Below, in pieces: positions 24,894 through 33,407 of a stretch of DNA of 64,000 bases. The position numbers and the translations under genes were made by a program. Numbering within the stretch: the stretch's first letter is position 1; the number at the start of each line of letters is the position of its first letter. Under the pieces are notes generated by a model. The model made no database searches. It worked only from the letters and a program-made list of their open reading frames with translations, and was not told where the DNA came from. The DNA is from Seongchinamella unica (GTDB lineage: Bacteria; Pseudomonadota; Gammaproteobacteria; Pseudomonadales; Halieaceae): NCBI RefSeq assembly GCF_004354085.1, contig NZ_SMSE01000001.1, positions 921,724 to 985,723 of the forward strand, written 5' to 3'.

Positions 24894-26123
24894 ATGAATA
24901 GCCCCGGCGTAAAAAAAATGGCTGGCCCGGCCCTATTGCTACTGGCTGTTTTCCTGCTGAGCGCCTGCGACCCCGGCGGTTCAGCCCTGCGGATAATGAT
25001 TACCGACAACCGGCAGATAGAGCCCGAGATTCTGCAGGGTGCGATTGAGGAGCGTTCATCGGTACGGTTCGAGCTCGCTGAGGTACCCGAAAACATGGGG
25101 CCGCTGCAGGCCCTGACCGAGAACAGGGCTGATCTGGCACTGGTGGAAAATAACGTGCCATTCAGGCCCGGCATTCGCGCGGTACTTCCCACCTTTGAGA
25201 GCGTGCTCCACCTCGCCGTCCGCAAGACCTATTTCGAAGACAACCCGCACAGGACACTGGAAAACGCCAATTTCTACGTCGCCAATCGCTCATCGGCGGG
25301 GCAAACCTTCGTCGAGTTGGTCATGCAACGGGACGGTTTCGAGCCGGGACAGTACCGGGTGACCCCGGTGTTCGAGGAAAACGACACCGACTTCATTATT
25401 TATTTCGGCCCCATCAACCCGGGCAATACCGCCTGGCTGCGCGAGGGCTTTGCGATGGTGTCGCTGGGCGCCAGTCTCAACCCGCGGCGCAAATTTTACG
25501 AAGAAGGGATTGGTTATAACGCCCCCGGTATGCGACCCAAGGTGATCCCGGCGCTGACCTACGACCTGCCCGGCAACGAGGAATCGCTGCTGAGCGTAGC
25601 CGTGGATACGCTGCTGGTTACCCGCAAACAGGTGCCGGAATCAACCATCTACGAACTGACCCGAACCTTCCTGGTGCAGAAACCCAGGCTGACCTCGATG
25701 GCGCCGCACCTGTTTGCAGGGATCAATGAATCCTTCGACCCACTGGACCTGAACTTCCCCTTACACCGGGGAGCACGCGCCTATCTGGAACGGGATGATC
25801 CGGGCTTTATCGAACGCTATGCCGAAACCATCAACATGCTGGTGTATGTCTCCTTCCTGTTGATATCGGCTTTTCTCGCCTTCGCCCGCTGGCGTGACCA
25901 CAGGAAAAAGGACCGCGTTGACGTATTCTACCGGCGGGTGTTCGAGGTGAGGGACGGCATGGGTGATGCCAGCGCCGGGAAAAAACTGGAAATGCTGGAT
26001 GATATCGAACGGGAAGCCTTCGAATCCCTGATCAGGGAAAAACTCTCGGCCAATGAGAGCTTCAGGATTTTCACCGACCTGCTGGCGCGGACCCGACAGG
26101 AGATTCGTGAACGCCAGCCTTGA
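24894..26123 (+). CDS. TAXI-type solute-binding protein with C-terminal membrane anchor
   Basis: A 409-residue protein. A lipoprotein signal (LLLLAVFLLSAC, Cys25) leads into a periplasmic-binding-protein body of the TAXI/TRAP type, with LRIMITDNRQIEPE, ENRADLALVENNVPF and a later LLVTRKQVPESTIYELTRTF. At about residues 316-336 a transmembrane helix (INMLVYVSFLLISAFLAF) is followed by a charged cytoplasmic-looking tail of some 70 residues (ARWRDHRKKDRVDVFYRR...). This is a known subgroup of TAXI proteins that carry their own anchor. No TRAP permease gene is nearby, so a sensor or capture role rather than transport is possible. Neighbours on both sides are beta-barrel candidates. Confidence 0.75.
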   Translation: MNSPGVKKMAGPALLLLAVFLLSACDPGGSALRIMITDNRQIEPEILQGAIEERSSVRFELAEVPENMGPLQALTENRADLALVENNVPFRPGIRAVLPTFESVLHLAVRKTYFEDNPHRTLENANFYVANRSSAGQTFVELVMQRDGFEPGQYRVTPVFEENDTDFIIYFGPINPGNTAWLREGFAMVSLGASLNPRRKFYEEGIGYNAPGMRPKVIPALTYDLPGNEESLLSVAVDTLLVTRKQVPESTIYELTRTFLVQKPRLTSMAPHLFAGINESFDPLDLNFPLHRGARAYLERDDPGFIERYAETINMLVYVSFLLISAFLAFARWRDHRKKDRVDVFYRRVFEVRDGMGDASAGKKLEMLDDIEREAFESLIREKLSANESFRIFTDLLARTRQEIRERQP

Positions 26124-26152
26124 CCGTCGAGCAGGCGGCCCGGCCGCCGGCC

Positions 26153-26947
26153 CTAGAAGTAAACGTTCAGACCCAGTGCCGGTCCCTGCTGATCGCCGTC
26201 GAACACATAACCGCCGGTCGCACTGCGGCCATTGTCATAGTCGGTGTCAAGATAACGATAGCCTCCGAAGATTGAACCCCAGTCATTGAATCGGTAATTG
26301 AGGAAGACGGCCCCGTGCAGGGATGAATTGTCGCTGTCGCCATAACCGTAATCGCCGCGCAGTCGCCAGCTCCAGCGATCAGTGACATGAAAGGTGTAAC
26401 GCAGGCCAGCCACACCCTGCCACCAGTCGTCCCCGGCACGCAACTTGTCAGGCAGGGGCACAATGCCCGGGCCGCCGCTGCGTGAAATTTCCATGTCGAT
26501 ATCATGCTCCGCATAGCGGATAGCGCCCAGCAGTTCCCAGGTGGAGTCACCGCTTTGCGCAAAGGCCCACAATGCCCCCGCCTCCCACAGGGTGTCTTCG
26601 AACTCGATGTCGGTCTGTATCTCCACGGGGCCGACGTTGGCGACCGTGGTCGGCTTCAGCTTGGCGTTATTGTACTCGGCGTAAAGGGTCAGGTTGTTTT
26701 TACGCGCCTCGAAGTGAAAGGCGTAGGCCGAATCGAGGTTGTCGAGTATATCGTCCCTGAAATCCAGCTCCAGGGGCGTCTCGCGCTCACCAACGGCAGA
26801 CTTGCCCTCAATATTTTTCGCCCACAGATAAAGCGGGGAGAGGGTGAATTCCCAGCGTTCATCCGCTGCCGCCTGGGCAGGAATGCCCAGCGCCAGCAGC
26901 ACTACCGTAAAACAGGTCCTTGTGTTGAAGGTCAGAAAAGGTTTCAT
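26153..26947 (-). CDS. Exported outer-membrane beta-barrel protein
   Basis: A 264-residue protein with a signal peptide (FNTRTCFTVVLLALGIPAQA, cut near AAA) and barrel-like sequence: WEFTLSPLYLWAKNIEGKS at the mature N-terminus, GVAGLRYTFHVTDRWSWRLR and GSIFGGYRYLDTDYDNG late, ending ALGLNVYF with the aromatic terminal residue preferred by the BAM machinery. Similar proteins are usually annotated only as hypothetical outer-membrane proteins. The ATG at 26947 has GGGAG upstream on the minus strand; an in-frame ATG at 26971 is less likely. It converges on the TAXI gene. Confidence 0.75.
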   Translation of the reverse strand: MKPFLTFNTRTCFTVVLLALGIPAQAAADERWEFTLSPLYLWAKNIEGKSAVGERETPLELDFRDDILDNLDSAYAFHFEARKNNLTLYAEYNNAKLKPTTVANVGPVEIQTDIEFEDTLWEAGALWAFAQSGDSTWELLGAIRYAEHDIDMEISRSGGPGIVPLPDKLRAGDDWWQGVAGLRYTFHVTDRWSWRLRGDYGYGDSDNSSLHGAVFLNYRFNDWGSIFGGYRYLDTDYDNGRSATGGYVFDGDQQGPALGLNVYF

Positions 26948-27147
26948 TGCTACACTCCCGATCTTGGCCACTGTAGTCTAGTCCCAATTACTCAAATCGG
27001 GTATCAGATCATGGTCCCCGCGCTGTCCAGAAGAGCAGGAACGGCAACAGGGGGAGTTGCGGGGCACGTTGGCCACTGCTATTGACCGCACAAGTGGGGG
27101 CTGAAACACTAGATCGCCTGCGCTGCCACCCGGAAAGGAGTTTGTCG

Positions 27148-28068
27148 ATGCTTAGCCGCAGAAAACTGCTCACTGCAGGTGCCGCCGCAGTGGCGCTGTC
27201 ACCGCTGCTGGGCCGGGCCGGGCCCGGTTCGCCTGCCCTGATCACCCGGCCCATTCCCAGCAGCGGGGAACTGCTGCCGGTCATCGGCATGGGTACTTCG
27301 CGAACCTTCGATGCAGGTGCCGACGCCGCCACCATCGCCAGGCTGACCGAGATCATGAAGCTGTTCTTTACCGGTGGCGGTGCAGTGATTGATTCGTCTC
27401 CCATGTACGGCGAAGCGGAAGCCCGGGTCGGTGATGTACTGCGCAATATGGACAGGACGCCGGCACTTTTTGCCGCCACCAAGGTATGGACAGAAGGCCG
27501 GGAGGAAGGCATTGTCCAGATGCAGCAGTCGGCCCGGCGCATGAACGTGAAGCGCTTCGACCTGATTGCGGTGCATAATCTGGTCGACTGGAAGACCCAG
27601 CTGGCGACCCTCAGGGCGTGGAAGAGTGAAGGAAAGGTTCGCTATATCGGGATTACCACATCACACGGGCGCTATCACCCAGAGCTACTGGACATCATGC
27701 GCAGGGAACCCCTGGACTTTGTCCAGTTCAGCTACAACATCGACAATCGGATTGCCGAGGAAGCCCTGCTGCCGCTGGCCCGGGATAACGGCATCGCCAC
27801 CATGATCAACCGCCCCTTCCAGCGCGGCGCCCTGTTCCGGCGTTCAGGTGACACGCCATTGCCGGAGGTGGCCGGCGACCTCGACTGTAGCAGTTGGGGC
27901 CAGTTTTATCTCAAGTTCATTCTCGGCCATCCGGCGGTCACCTGCCTGATTCCCGCCACGTCCAGAACCCACCATATGGAGGACAATATGGGTGCCAATG
28001 TCGGCCGCGTGCCAGATGCTGTCCAACGGGCTGAAATGCTGCGCGTGTTCAACGCGCTCCCCGCCTGA
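27148..28068 (+). CDS. Tat-exported aldo/keto reductase
   Basis: A 306-residue aldo/keto reductase with a twin-arginine-type signal (LSRRKLLTAGAAAVALSPLL). The catalytic tetrad is visible: Asp and Tyr in VIDSSPMYGEAE, Lys in FAATKVWTEG and His in DLIAVHNLVDW. Such periplasmic AKRs occur in proteobacteria, but their substrates and electron donors are unknown. The start at 27148 has GGAG at 27137-27140 and begins the signal. Its stop overlaps by one base the ATG of the next transporter gene, so the two are translationally coupled. Confidence 0.88.
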   Translation: MLSRRKLLTAGAAAVALSPLLGRAGPGSPALITRPIPSSGELLPVIGMGTSRTFDAGADAATIARLTEIMKLFFTGGGAVIDSSPMYGEAEARVGDVLRNMDRTPALFAATKVWTEGREEGIVQMQQSARRMNVKRFDLIAVHNLVDWKTQLATLRAWKSEGKVRYIGITTSHGRYHPELLDIMRREPLDFVQFSYNIDNRIAEEALLPLARDNGIATMINRPFQRGALFRRSGDTPLPEVAGDLDCSSWGQFYLKFILGHPAVTCLIPATSRTHHMEDNMGANVGRVPDAVQRAEMLRVFNALPA

Positions 28069-29384
28069 TGAATCGCGACAACCCCAATCTGCTGGAACGT
28101 CTGCTCCGGCGCGCCTGCAAGATCGAGCAGGCGGAAGTGAGGGCCACCCTGGCCTCCTTTGCCCTGGTACTGGTGTTAATGGCCGCCTACTACATTCTGC
28201 GACCGGTGCGGGATGCCATGGCCAGCGACTGGACAGACGCGGAAGTCAGCTGGCTGTGGACATTCACATTCTTTTTCAGCGCAGTCGCGGTATCACTGTA
28301 CGGCGCGGCCGTTGCCCGTATCAATGTGCGCAGGCTGGTACCGGGCGTCTACGGGTTTTTTGCCCTGAGTTTTGCCCTGTTCTATCTCGGCACCCAGCTA
28401 CTCGAAGACCGCACCCTGGTGGACAAGAGTTTTTATGTCTGGGTCAGCGTGTTCAGCCTGTTCCATATCTCGGTGTTCTGGAGCTTTATGGCCGATACCT
28501 TCAGCCAGCCCCAGTCCACCCGCCTGTTCGCCTTTATCGGCGCCGGCGCCAGCGTCGGCGCGATCGCCGGCCCTGCCCTGGCCACGTTGCTGGCCGGCCA
28601 GGGAAACACCGATCCACTGCTGCTGATAGCCGCGGCCACCATCATCGCCACTCTGCCGCTGGTGATCTGGGTACAGCGGCTGAAAATCAGTGACCTGGGC
28701 AATACCGGCGTTACCGCGGGCCAGGATGATTTTGAATACATCGGCGGCAATCCCTTCGCCGGGTTTGCCGAGTTCATCAGTAATCCCTATCTGCTGGGCA
28801 TCGGCCTGTTCATTTTCCTGTACACCTCCATCGGCTCCTTTGTCTATTTCGAACTGAAGAACCTGATGGCGGACTACAGCCGCGCCGAACGCGCCCAGAT
28901 CTGGGCCAGCGTGGACCTGGTAGTGAACACCCTCACCCTGATGATCGCCATGTTCGCCACCGGGCGAATCGCCAGCCGCATGGGTCTGTCCTTCACCCTC
29001 GCCTCAGTCCCCGTGGTGATTGGCCTGGGGATGCTGATGCTGATGGCGGCACCCGCGGTGGCCACGGTGGTGTTGCTGCAGATCGTGCGCCGGGCGGGCA
29101 ACTACGCGATTTCCAGGCCGGCCAGGGAGATGCTGTTTACCGCGGTTGACCGGGAAACCCGTTTCAAAGCCAAACCGGTCATCGATATCGTGGTTTATCG
29201 CGGCGGCGACATGCTCAATGCCTGGGGATTCACCGCCCTCACCCAGGGACTGGGTCTCGGTATTGCCGCCACCGCCGGTGTCGGCGCCGGCATTGCATTT
29301 TTATGGGCGGGAACAGGCATAGCACTGGGACGCGCCTTCAAACGCAAAGCCGAAGCCGGTCAGGCAGTGCCAGCAGACCCCTGA
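28068..29384 (+). CDS. NTP/NDP translocase-like MFS transporter
   Basis: A 438-residue protein with about 12 membrane helices. The N-terminus (AYYILRPVRDAMASDW) and the mid-region resemble proteins annotated as NTP/NDP exchange (TlcC-like) or MFS transporters in free-living proteobacteria; the conserved RPVRDAM is diagnostic of that group. True ADP/ATP exchange is known only from intracellular bacteria and plastids, so the substrate here is unknown. A polar loop follows helix 6 (NTGVTAGQDDFEYIGGNPF). The ATG overlaps the aldo/keto reductase stop, which suggests transport of a compound related to that enzyme (inference). Confidence 0.75.
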   Translation: MNRDNPNLLERLLRRACKIEQAEVRATLASFALVLVLMAAYYILRPVRDAMASDWTDAEVSWLWTFTFFFSAVAVSLYGAAVARINVRRLVPGVYGFFALSFALFYLGTQLLEDRTLVDKSFYVWVSVFSLFHISVFWSFMADTFSQPQSTRLFAFIGAGASVGAIAGPALATLLAGQGNTDPLLLIAAATIIATLPLVIWVQRLKISDLGNTGVTAGQDDFEYIGGNPFAGFAEFISNPYLLGIGLFIFLYTSIGSFVYFELKNLMADYSRAERAQIWASVDLVVNTLTLMIAMFATGRIASRMGLSFTLASVPVVIGLGMLMLMAAPAVATVVLLQIVRRAGNYAISRPAREMLFTAVDRETRFKAKPVIDIVVYRGGDMLNAWGFTALTQGLGLGIAATAGVGAGIAFLWAGTGIALGRAFKRKAEAGQAVPADP

Positions 29385-29532
29385 ACACCGCTTCACGCAC
29401 CACAATCGCGCACAACAAGTCCGAATTATTGAGCCACAGGCGGCTGAAACCGGGCCGACTACCCGCAAGCCATTCCCAGCGCCGGTCCCGTGGCTATACT
29501 TCAGGCTCACAAAATCGTAGCAAGGTGTGATC

Positions 29533-30621
29533 ATGGCAACTGCAGAAGAATACGGCCTGGGCCCCAATCAGTTTCCCCGCGGCTGGTTTATCGTCGCAGA
29601 GAGTTCAGAGCTCGACGCCGGCCCGCTGGCGGTGCGTTTCTGGGGGCGCGACCTGGCGTTGTACCGCGGCGAATCCGGCAAGCCGGTCATGCTGGACGCC
29701 TACTGCGCCCATATGGGCACGCATCTGACGGCCAGCACCAGCGCCATGATCGTCAAGAACGGCGAGCAGATCGAGGGCGATTCCATCCGCTGCCCCTACC
29801 ACGGCTGGCGCTACAACGAGCACGGTGATGTCGATGATATCCCCTACCACGATGGCCCCTGCCCCAAGTCCGCGTCCATCCGCTCCTATCCGGTAGTCGA
29901 CAACATGGGCTGCATCATGGCCTGGTTTGACCCCGACGGCCGCGACCCCGACTACGATGCCCCCTTCCTCAAGGAGTGGGACGATCCCCAGTGGGTGAAC
30001 TGGAAGCTGGACCACCTGGGCGTTCTGGATATCCACTCCCAGGAGATACTCGACAATATGGCGGATTGCCGCCACCTGGGGCCCACTCACGGCGCGCCCA
30101 GTGAGTATTTTGAAAACGAGATCAATAACGAGATTTATGTACAGCGCCAGGGCGGCCCCATGCAGTTGTACGAGACCTACCTGTACACCACGACCTGGTA
30201 CACCGGCCCCGGCATTCTGCTGTCCAAGCAGGTGTGGGCCGACACCGTGGTCTATGAGTTGATTGCCAACACTCCGGTGGACGACGGCAGGACCCAGTGC
30301 TGGCACGGTTGCCTGTACAAGGGCTCAGCCAATCCGGCCAGCGCCGAAGATGTGGAGGCGGCAGTCCAGATCCAGGCGGGGGCACTGGAAGCCTTCGGTG
30401 CCGATTTCAATGTCTGGGCCAACAAGCGCCCGGCACTGAAGATCATGCAGATGAAGACCGATGGCCCGTTCAGGATTGGCAGGAAGTGGTACCAGCAGTT
30501 TTTCGCCACGCCGGAAGAGGCCGCGAAGATCCGCGAGGAGGTCAATGGTACCCACCCCACCCAGGGGATGATCAGCCCCGCCGCGGCCAATCACAGCATT
30601 GACGACGGGCTCCCCTTCTAA
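29533..30621 (+). CDS. Rieske non-heme iron oxygenase, KshA-like
   Basis: A 362-residue oxygenase. The N-terminal Rieske domain binds a [2Fe-2S] cluster through YCAHMGTHL and CPYHGWRY (CxH and CxxH). The catalytic domain has NMADCRHLGPTHGAP, giving the two His and acidic ligands of the mononuclear iron. The region near the end (FNVWANKRP then GRKWYQQFF) matches the layout of 3-ketosteroid 9-alpha-hydroxylase oxygenase KshA. That enzyme hydroxylates the steroid nucleus and needs a separate reductase, which is not in this window. The start at 29533 has AAGGTG at 29520-29525. Steroid substrate is inferred from the family only. Confidence 0.82.
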   Translation: MATAEEYGLGPNQFPRGWFIVAESSELDAGPLAVRFWGRDLALYRGESGKPVMLDAYCAHMGTHLTASTSAMIVKNGEQIEGDSIRCPYHGWRYNEHGDVDDIPYHDGPCPKSASIRSYPVVDNMGCIMAWFDPDGRDPDYDAPFLKEWDDPQWVNWKLDHLGVLDIHSQEILDNMADCRHLGPTHGAPSEYFENEINNEIYVQRQGGPMQLYETYLYTTTWYTGPGILLSKQVWADTVVYELIANTPVDDGRTQCWHGCLYKGSANPASAEDVEAAVQIQAGALEAFGADFNVWANKRPALKIMQMKTDGPFRIGRKWYQQFFATPEEAAKIREEVNGTHPTQGMISPAAANHSIDDGLPF

Positions 30622-30636
30622 ATCCGGGGTCAGAGT

Positions 30637-30724
30637 CATATTTGGGGTCAGAGTAAAAACTCCTTTGGGCCTACCTGGTGCACAGGCGGTTCAAGGACGA
30701 GTTTTTACTCTGACCCCAAATATG
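30637..30724. repeat. 26-bp perfect inverted repeat (REP/RAYT-like)
   Basis: The arms 30637-30662 and 30699-30724 are perfectly complementary over 26 bp with a 36-base spacer. The core GGGGTCAGAGTAAAAA is of the kind seen beside REP-associated tyrosine transposases in gammaproteobacteria. A further direct partial copy (GGGGTCAGAGT) is at 30626-30636. No transposase is present, so this is probably a non-autonomous or leftover element between the Rieske and M48 genes. Confidence 0.7.
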
Positions 30725-30888
30725 CCAGATATGCTCCCCACTGAAACTCCCGTCCATAAAAAGAGTCTACTACCCTGATGGTCGTCCCGGCTGAAACAGC
30801 AGCGGGGCGCCAGCGCAAGCCAAAAAAACTCCCGCAGCCCAATCCCTGCGGCTAGAATACATCCTCCGGCCCACTGACAGACCCGACC

Positions 30889-31701
30889 ATGAGAAAACTG
30901 CTGCTTACCCTCCTTGCCCTGACTCTGCTGCCCGCCTGCGCCACCAGCCCCACCGGGCGCTCGCAGCTGATGCTGATTTCCCCGGAAGCGGCCATCGTTG
31001 AGTCGAAGAAGGCTTACCTCAGTACGGTGAGCCAGCTGGACCAGGAAAACAAACTGGTGGATGACCCAAAGCTGGTGGACAAGGTCGCGACCATTAGCGG
31101 ACGGCTGGTTACCGTGGCCCGGCAGAAGTACCCCCAGTCGACCAACTGGGAATGGAGTGTTGCCATTATCGACGACCCGGAAACGGTCAATGCCTGGTGC
31201 ATGGCGGGTGGCCGCATGGCGGTATATACCGGGCTGTTCAACAAGCTCAAGCTGACCGATGACGAGTTTGCCCAGATCATGGGCCACGAGATCTCCCACG
31301 CCCTGGCCAACCACACCGCCGAGCGCATGTCCCGGGCCATGGCCACCTCCCTCGGCGTGGTCGCGGTCGGTGTTGCCTCGGATAATTCCGGCGCCGCCAT
31401 GATGGGCGCGGCAGCGGCCGCCAAGATCGCACTGGAGTTGCCCAACAGCCGCACAGCGGAGCTGGAAGCGGACCACCTGGGTATGCGCCTGGCCACCCTC
31501 GCCGGCTATGAACCCGATGCCGCGATTACCCTCTGGCAGAAAATGGCCAGGTCCGGTGGTTCCGCGCCCCCCGAGTTTTTGAGTACCCACCCGGCCCCGG
31601 GGAACCGGGAAGCACAGCTGGCAGGAATGATTGCGGAAATGCGCGGGCTCAATCCCGATGGTCGAATGGCGCCGGTGGCGCCGGTGGAGATAGTCCGCTA
31701 A
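30889..31701 (+). CDS. M48 family metalloprotease lipoprotein
   Basis: A 270-residue zinc peptidase. A lipoprotein signal (LLLTLLALTLLPAC) places it in the periplasm on a membrane. The catalytic HEISH (HEXXH) lies in IMGHEISHALANHTAERM, and the third ligand region ELEADHLGMRLATLAGY follows. The body matches the LoiP/YcaL group of M48 proteases, which act in outer-membrane protein quality control. Length and motifs are complete. The start follows weak upstream signals but begins the signal peptide. It is apparently monocistronic. Confidence 0.92.
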   Translation: MRKLLLTLLALTLLPACATSPTGRSQLMLISPEAAIVESKKAYLSTVSQLDQENKLVDDPKLVDKVATISGRLVTVARQKYPQSTNWEWSVAIIDDPETVNAWCMAGGRMAVYTGLFNKLKLTDDEFAQIMGHEISHALANHTAERMSRAMATSLGVVAVGVASDNSGAAMMGAAAAAKIALELPNSRTAELEADHLGMRLATLAGYEPDAAITLWQKMARSGGSAPPEFLSTHPAPGNREAQLAGMIAEMRGLNPDGRMAPVAPVEIVR

Positions 31702-31796
31702 CACGCACCTGCACTACCCCTTTAGAGTAGTCGCAATGGCCCTGGGATTAGGTGACACTTCGCCGGATTGTGAACCGCCAATTCTGGAGACTAGTC

Positions 31797-32915
31797 ATGC
31801 TGGTAGGTGTACCCAAAGAAATAAAAACCCTGGAATTCCGCGTCGGCCTGACCACGGGCTCTGTAGAGGAGCTGGTGCATCATGGCCACCAGGTGATCGT
31901 CGAAACCAATGCCGGGGAAGGTGTTGGCCTTACCGATGAGTTGTATCGCGCCGCCGGCGCTGAAATCGTCGCCAGCGCCGAGGAGGTTTTCCAGCGCGCA
32001 GACATGGTGGTCAAGGTCAAGGAACCCCAGCCCAACGAATGCCGCATGCTGCGCGAGGGGCAGGTCCTGTTCACCTACCTCCACCTCGCCCCGGACCCCG
32101 AGCAGACCCGGCTGTTGAAGGAATCCGGCTGCATTGCCATCGCCTATGAAACCGTTACCGACCGCAGGGGTCACCTGCCCCTGCTGTCTCCCATGAGCGA
32201 AGTGGCGGGCCGCATGTCCATTCAGGCTGGCGCCCACGCGCTGGAAAAACACAAGGGTGGCTCGGGCATGTTGCTGGGCGGCGTGCCAGGCGTGGAAGCC
32301 GCGCGCGTGGTGGTGATCGGCGGCGGCGTGGTGGGCACCAACGCGATTCGCATGGCCATGGGCATGGAGGCACATGTCACCGTGCTGGACCGCTCCCTGG
32401 ATCGGCTGAAGGAGCTGGATTTCCAGTTCGGCTGCATGCTCAACACCATTTACTCCACCCGTGAATCCCTGTGGAAACATGTCACCGGCGCCGACCTGGT
32501 GATCGGCGCAGTGCTGGTGCCCGGTGCCGCAGCACCCAAGCTGGTGAGCCGAGAAATGTTGCGCGAGATGCGCCCCGGCTCGGTGGTTGTGGATGTCGCG
32601 ATCGACCAGGGCGGTTGCTTCGAGACCAGCCGTGCCACCACCCACCAGGACCCCACCTACGTTGAAGAGGGTGTTGTGCATTACTGCGTGGCCAACATGC
32701 CCGGCGGCGTGGCCCGCACCTCGACCTTTGCCCTCAACAACGCCACCCTGCCATTCACCCTGGCACTGGCGGATAAAGGCTACCGGCAGGCACTGGCGGA
32801 TGACGAACACCTGCGCCACGGACTCAATGTCCATCGCGGTGACATTACCTACAAGGCCGTCGCCGATGTGCTGGGCTATGACTACACCCCCGCCGAGCAG
32901 GTACTGGGGATTTAA
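31797..32915 (+). CDS. ald: Alanine dehydrogenase
   Basis: A 372-residue Ald. Visible are the N-terminal [20 protein letters not shown], the catalytic Lys/Arg region, KVKEPQPNE, the NAD-binding [19 protein letters not shown] and the late segment [20 protein letters not shown]. It interconverts L-alanine with pyruvate and ammonia using NAD+. The length equals the family norm (about 371). The ATG at 31797 follows TGGAGA at 31786-31791. The surrounding genes do not suggest a pathway. On the opposite strand a 375-codon open frame is an antisense artefact of codon bias. Confidence 0.96.
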   Translation: MLVGVPKEIKTLEFRVGLTTGSVEELVHHGHQVIVETNAGEGVGLTDELYRAAGAEIVASAEEVFQRADMVVKVKEPQPNECRMLREGQVLFTYLHLAPDPEQTRLLKESGCIAIAYETVTDRRGHLPLLSPMSEVAGRMSIQAGAHALEKHKGGSGMLLGGVPGVEAARVVVIGGGVVGTNAIRMAMGMEAHVTVLDRSLDRLKELDFQFGCMLNTIYSTRESLWKHVTGADLVIGAVLVPGAAAPKLVSREMLREMRPGSVVVDVAIDQGGCFETSRATTHQDPTYVEEGVVHYCVANMPGGVARTSTFALNNATLPFTLALADKGYRQALADDEHLRHGLNVHRGDITYKAVADVLGYDYTPAEQVLGI

Positions 32916-33086
32916 CAACTGGCGCTCACCAGTGACGCTGGGCAGGATATGCAGGGAGACGGATAGGCTGCAGGGTTACGCTGAGCCGCCCCCGGTGGCT
33001 CTGGCGCCGGCGTCATCAATGAACCAACAGGCCCCGCCCTGGTCCAACCAGTGTTTCCCGCTGTGAATTACTTAAAGAGATTGCCC

Positions 33087-33371
33087 ATGAAGCTAACACG
33101 TCTATTGAGTGTCGTACTACTGCTCAGCATTGCCCCTCCACTTCTCGCAGACAAGCCCAAGTGGGCCGGTGAGGGTGGCCAGCCCACAGCGCGCGAGAAG
33201 GAACAGCACAAGGAGGAAATGACCTCCAAGAACGAGGACAAAAAGAACAAAAGCAGCAAGGACAAAAACAAAAACAAAAACAAAAAAGACGATAAAGACT
33301 GGGACGACATCGAGGACGATGTTCGCGACAAGGTAGCTGACGAGGTGGACAGGAAAATCAGGGGTAACTGA
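33087..33371 (+). CDS. Small exported Lys/Asp-rich protein
   Basis: A 94-residue protein. A signal peptide (KLTRLLSVVLLLSIAPPLLA) is followed by a very charged body. The middle (about residues 40-70) is almost only Lys, Asn, Asp and Ser (NEDKKNKSSKDKNKNKNKKD), then an acidic-helical end (DDVRDKVADEVDRKIRGN). No family is recognised. The start at 33087 begins the signal and has AGAGA upstream at 33077-33081. The gene stands between ald and the convergent CoA-transferase. The repetitive AAC/AAA/GAC codons are a likely source of length variation between strains. Confidence 0.68.
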   Translation: MKLTRLLSVVLLLSIAPPLLADKPKWAGEGGQPTAREKEQHKEEMTSKNEDKKNKSSKDKNKNKNKKDDKDWDDIEDDVRDKVADEVDRKIRGN

Positions 33372-33407
33372 ACCCTTCCCCCGCTTTCACGCCCTCACCA
33401 GCCGGCG

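Noticed and set aside
31791-32918. Long minus-strand open frame (375 codons) across the alanine dehydrogenase gene
   Set aside because: It is exactly antisense to ald, which is fully supported by motifs. The peptide is His/Gly/Val-rich, as expected from the reverse of GC-rich codons.
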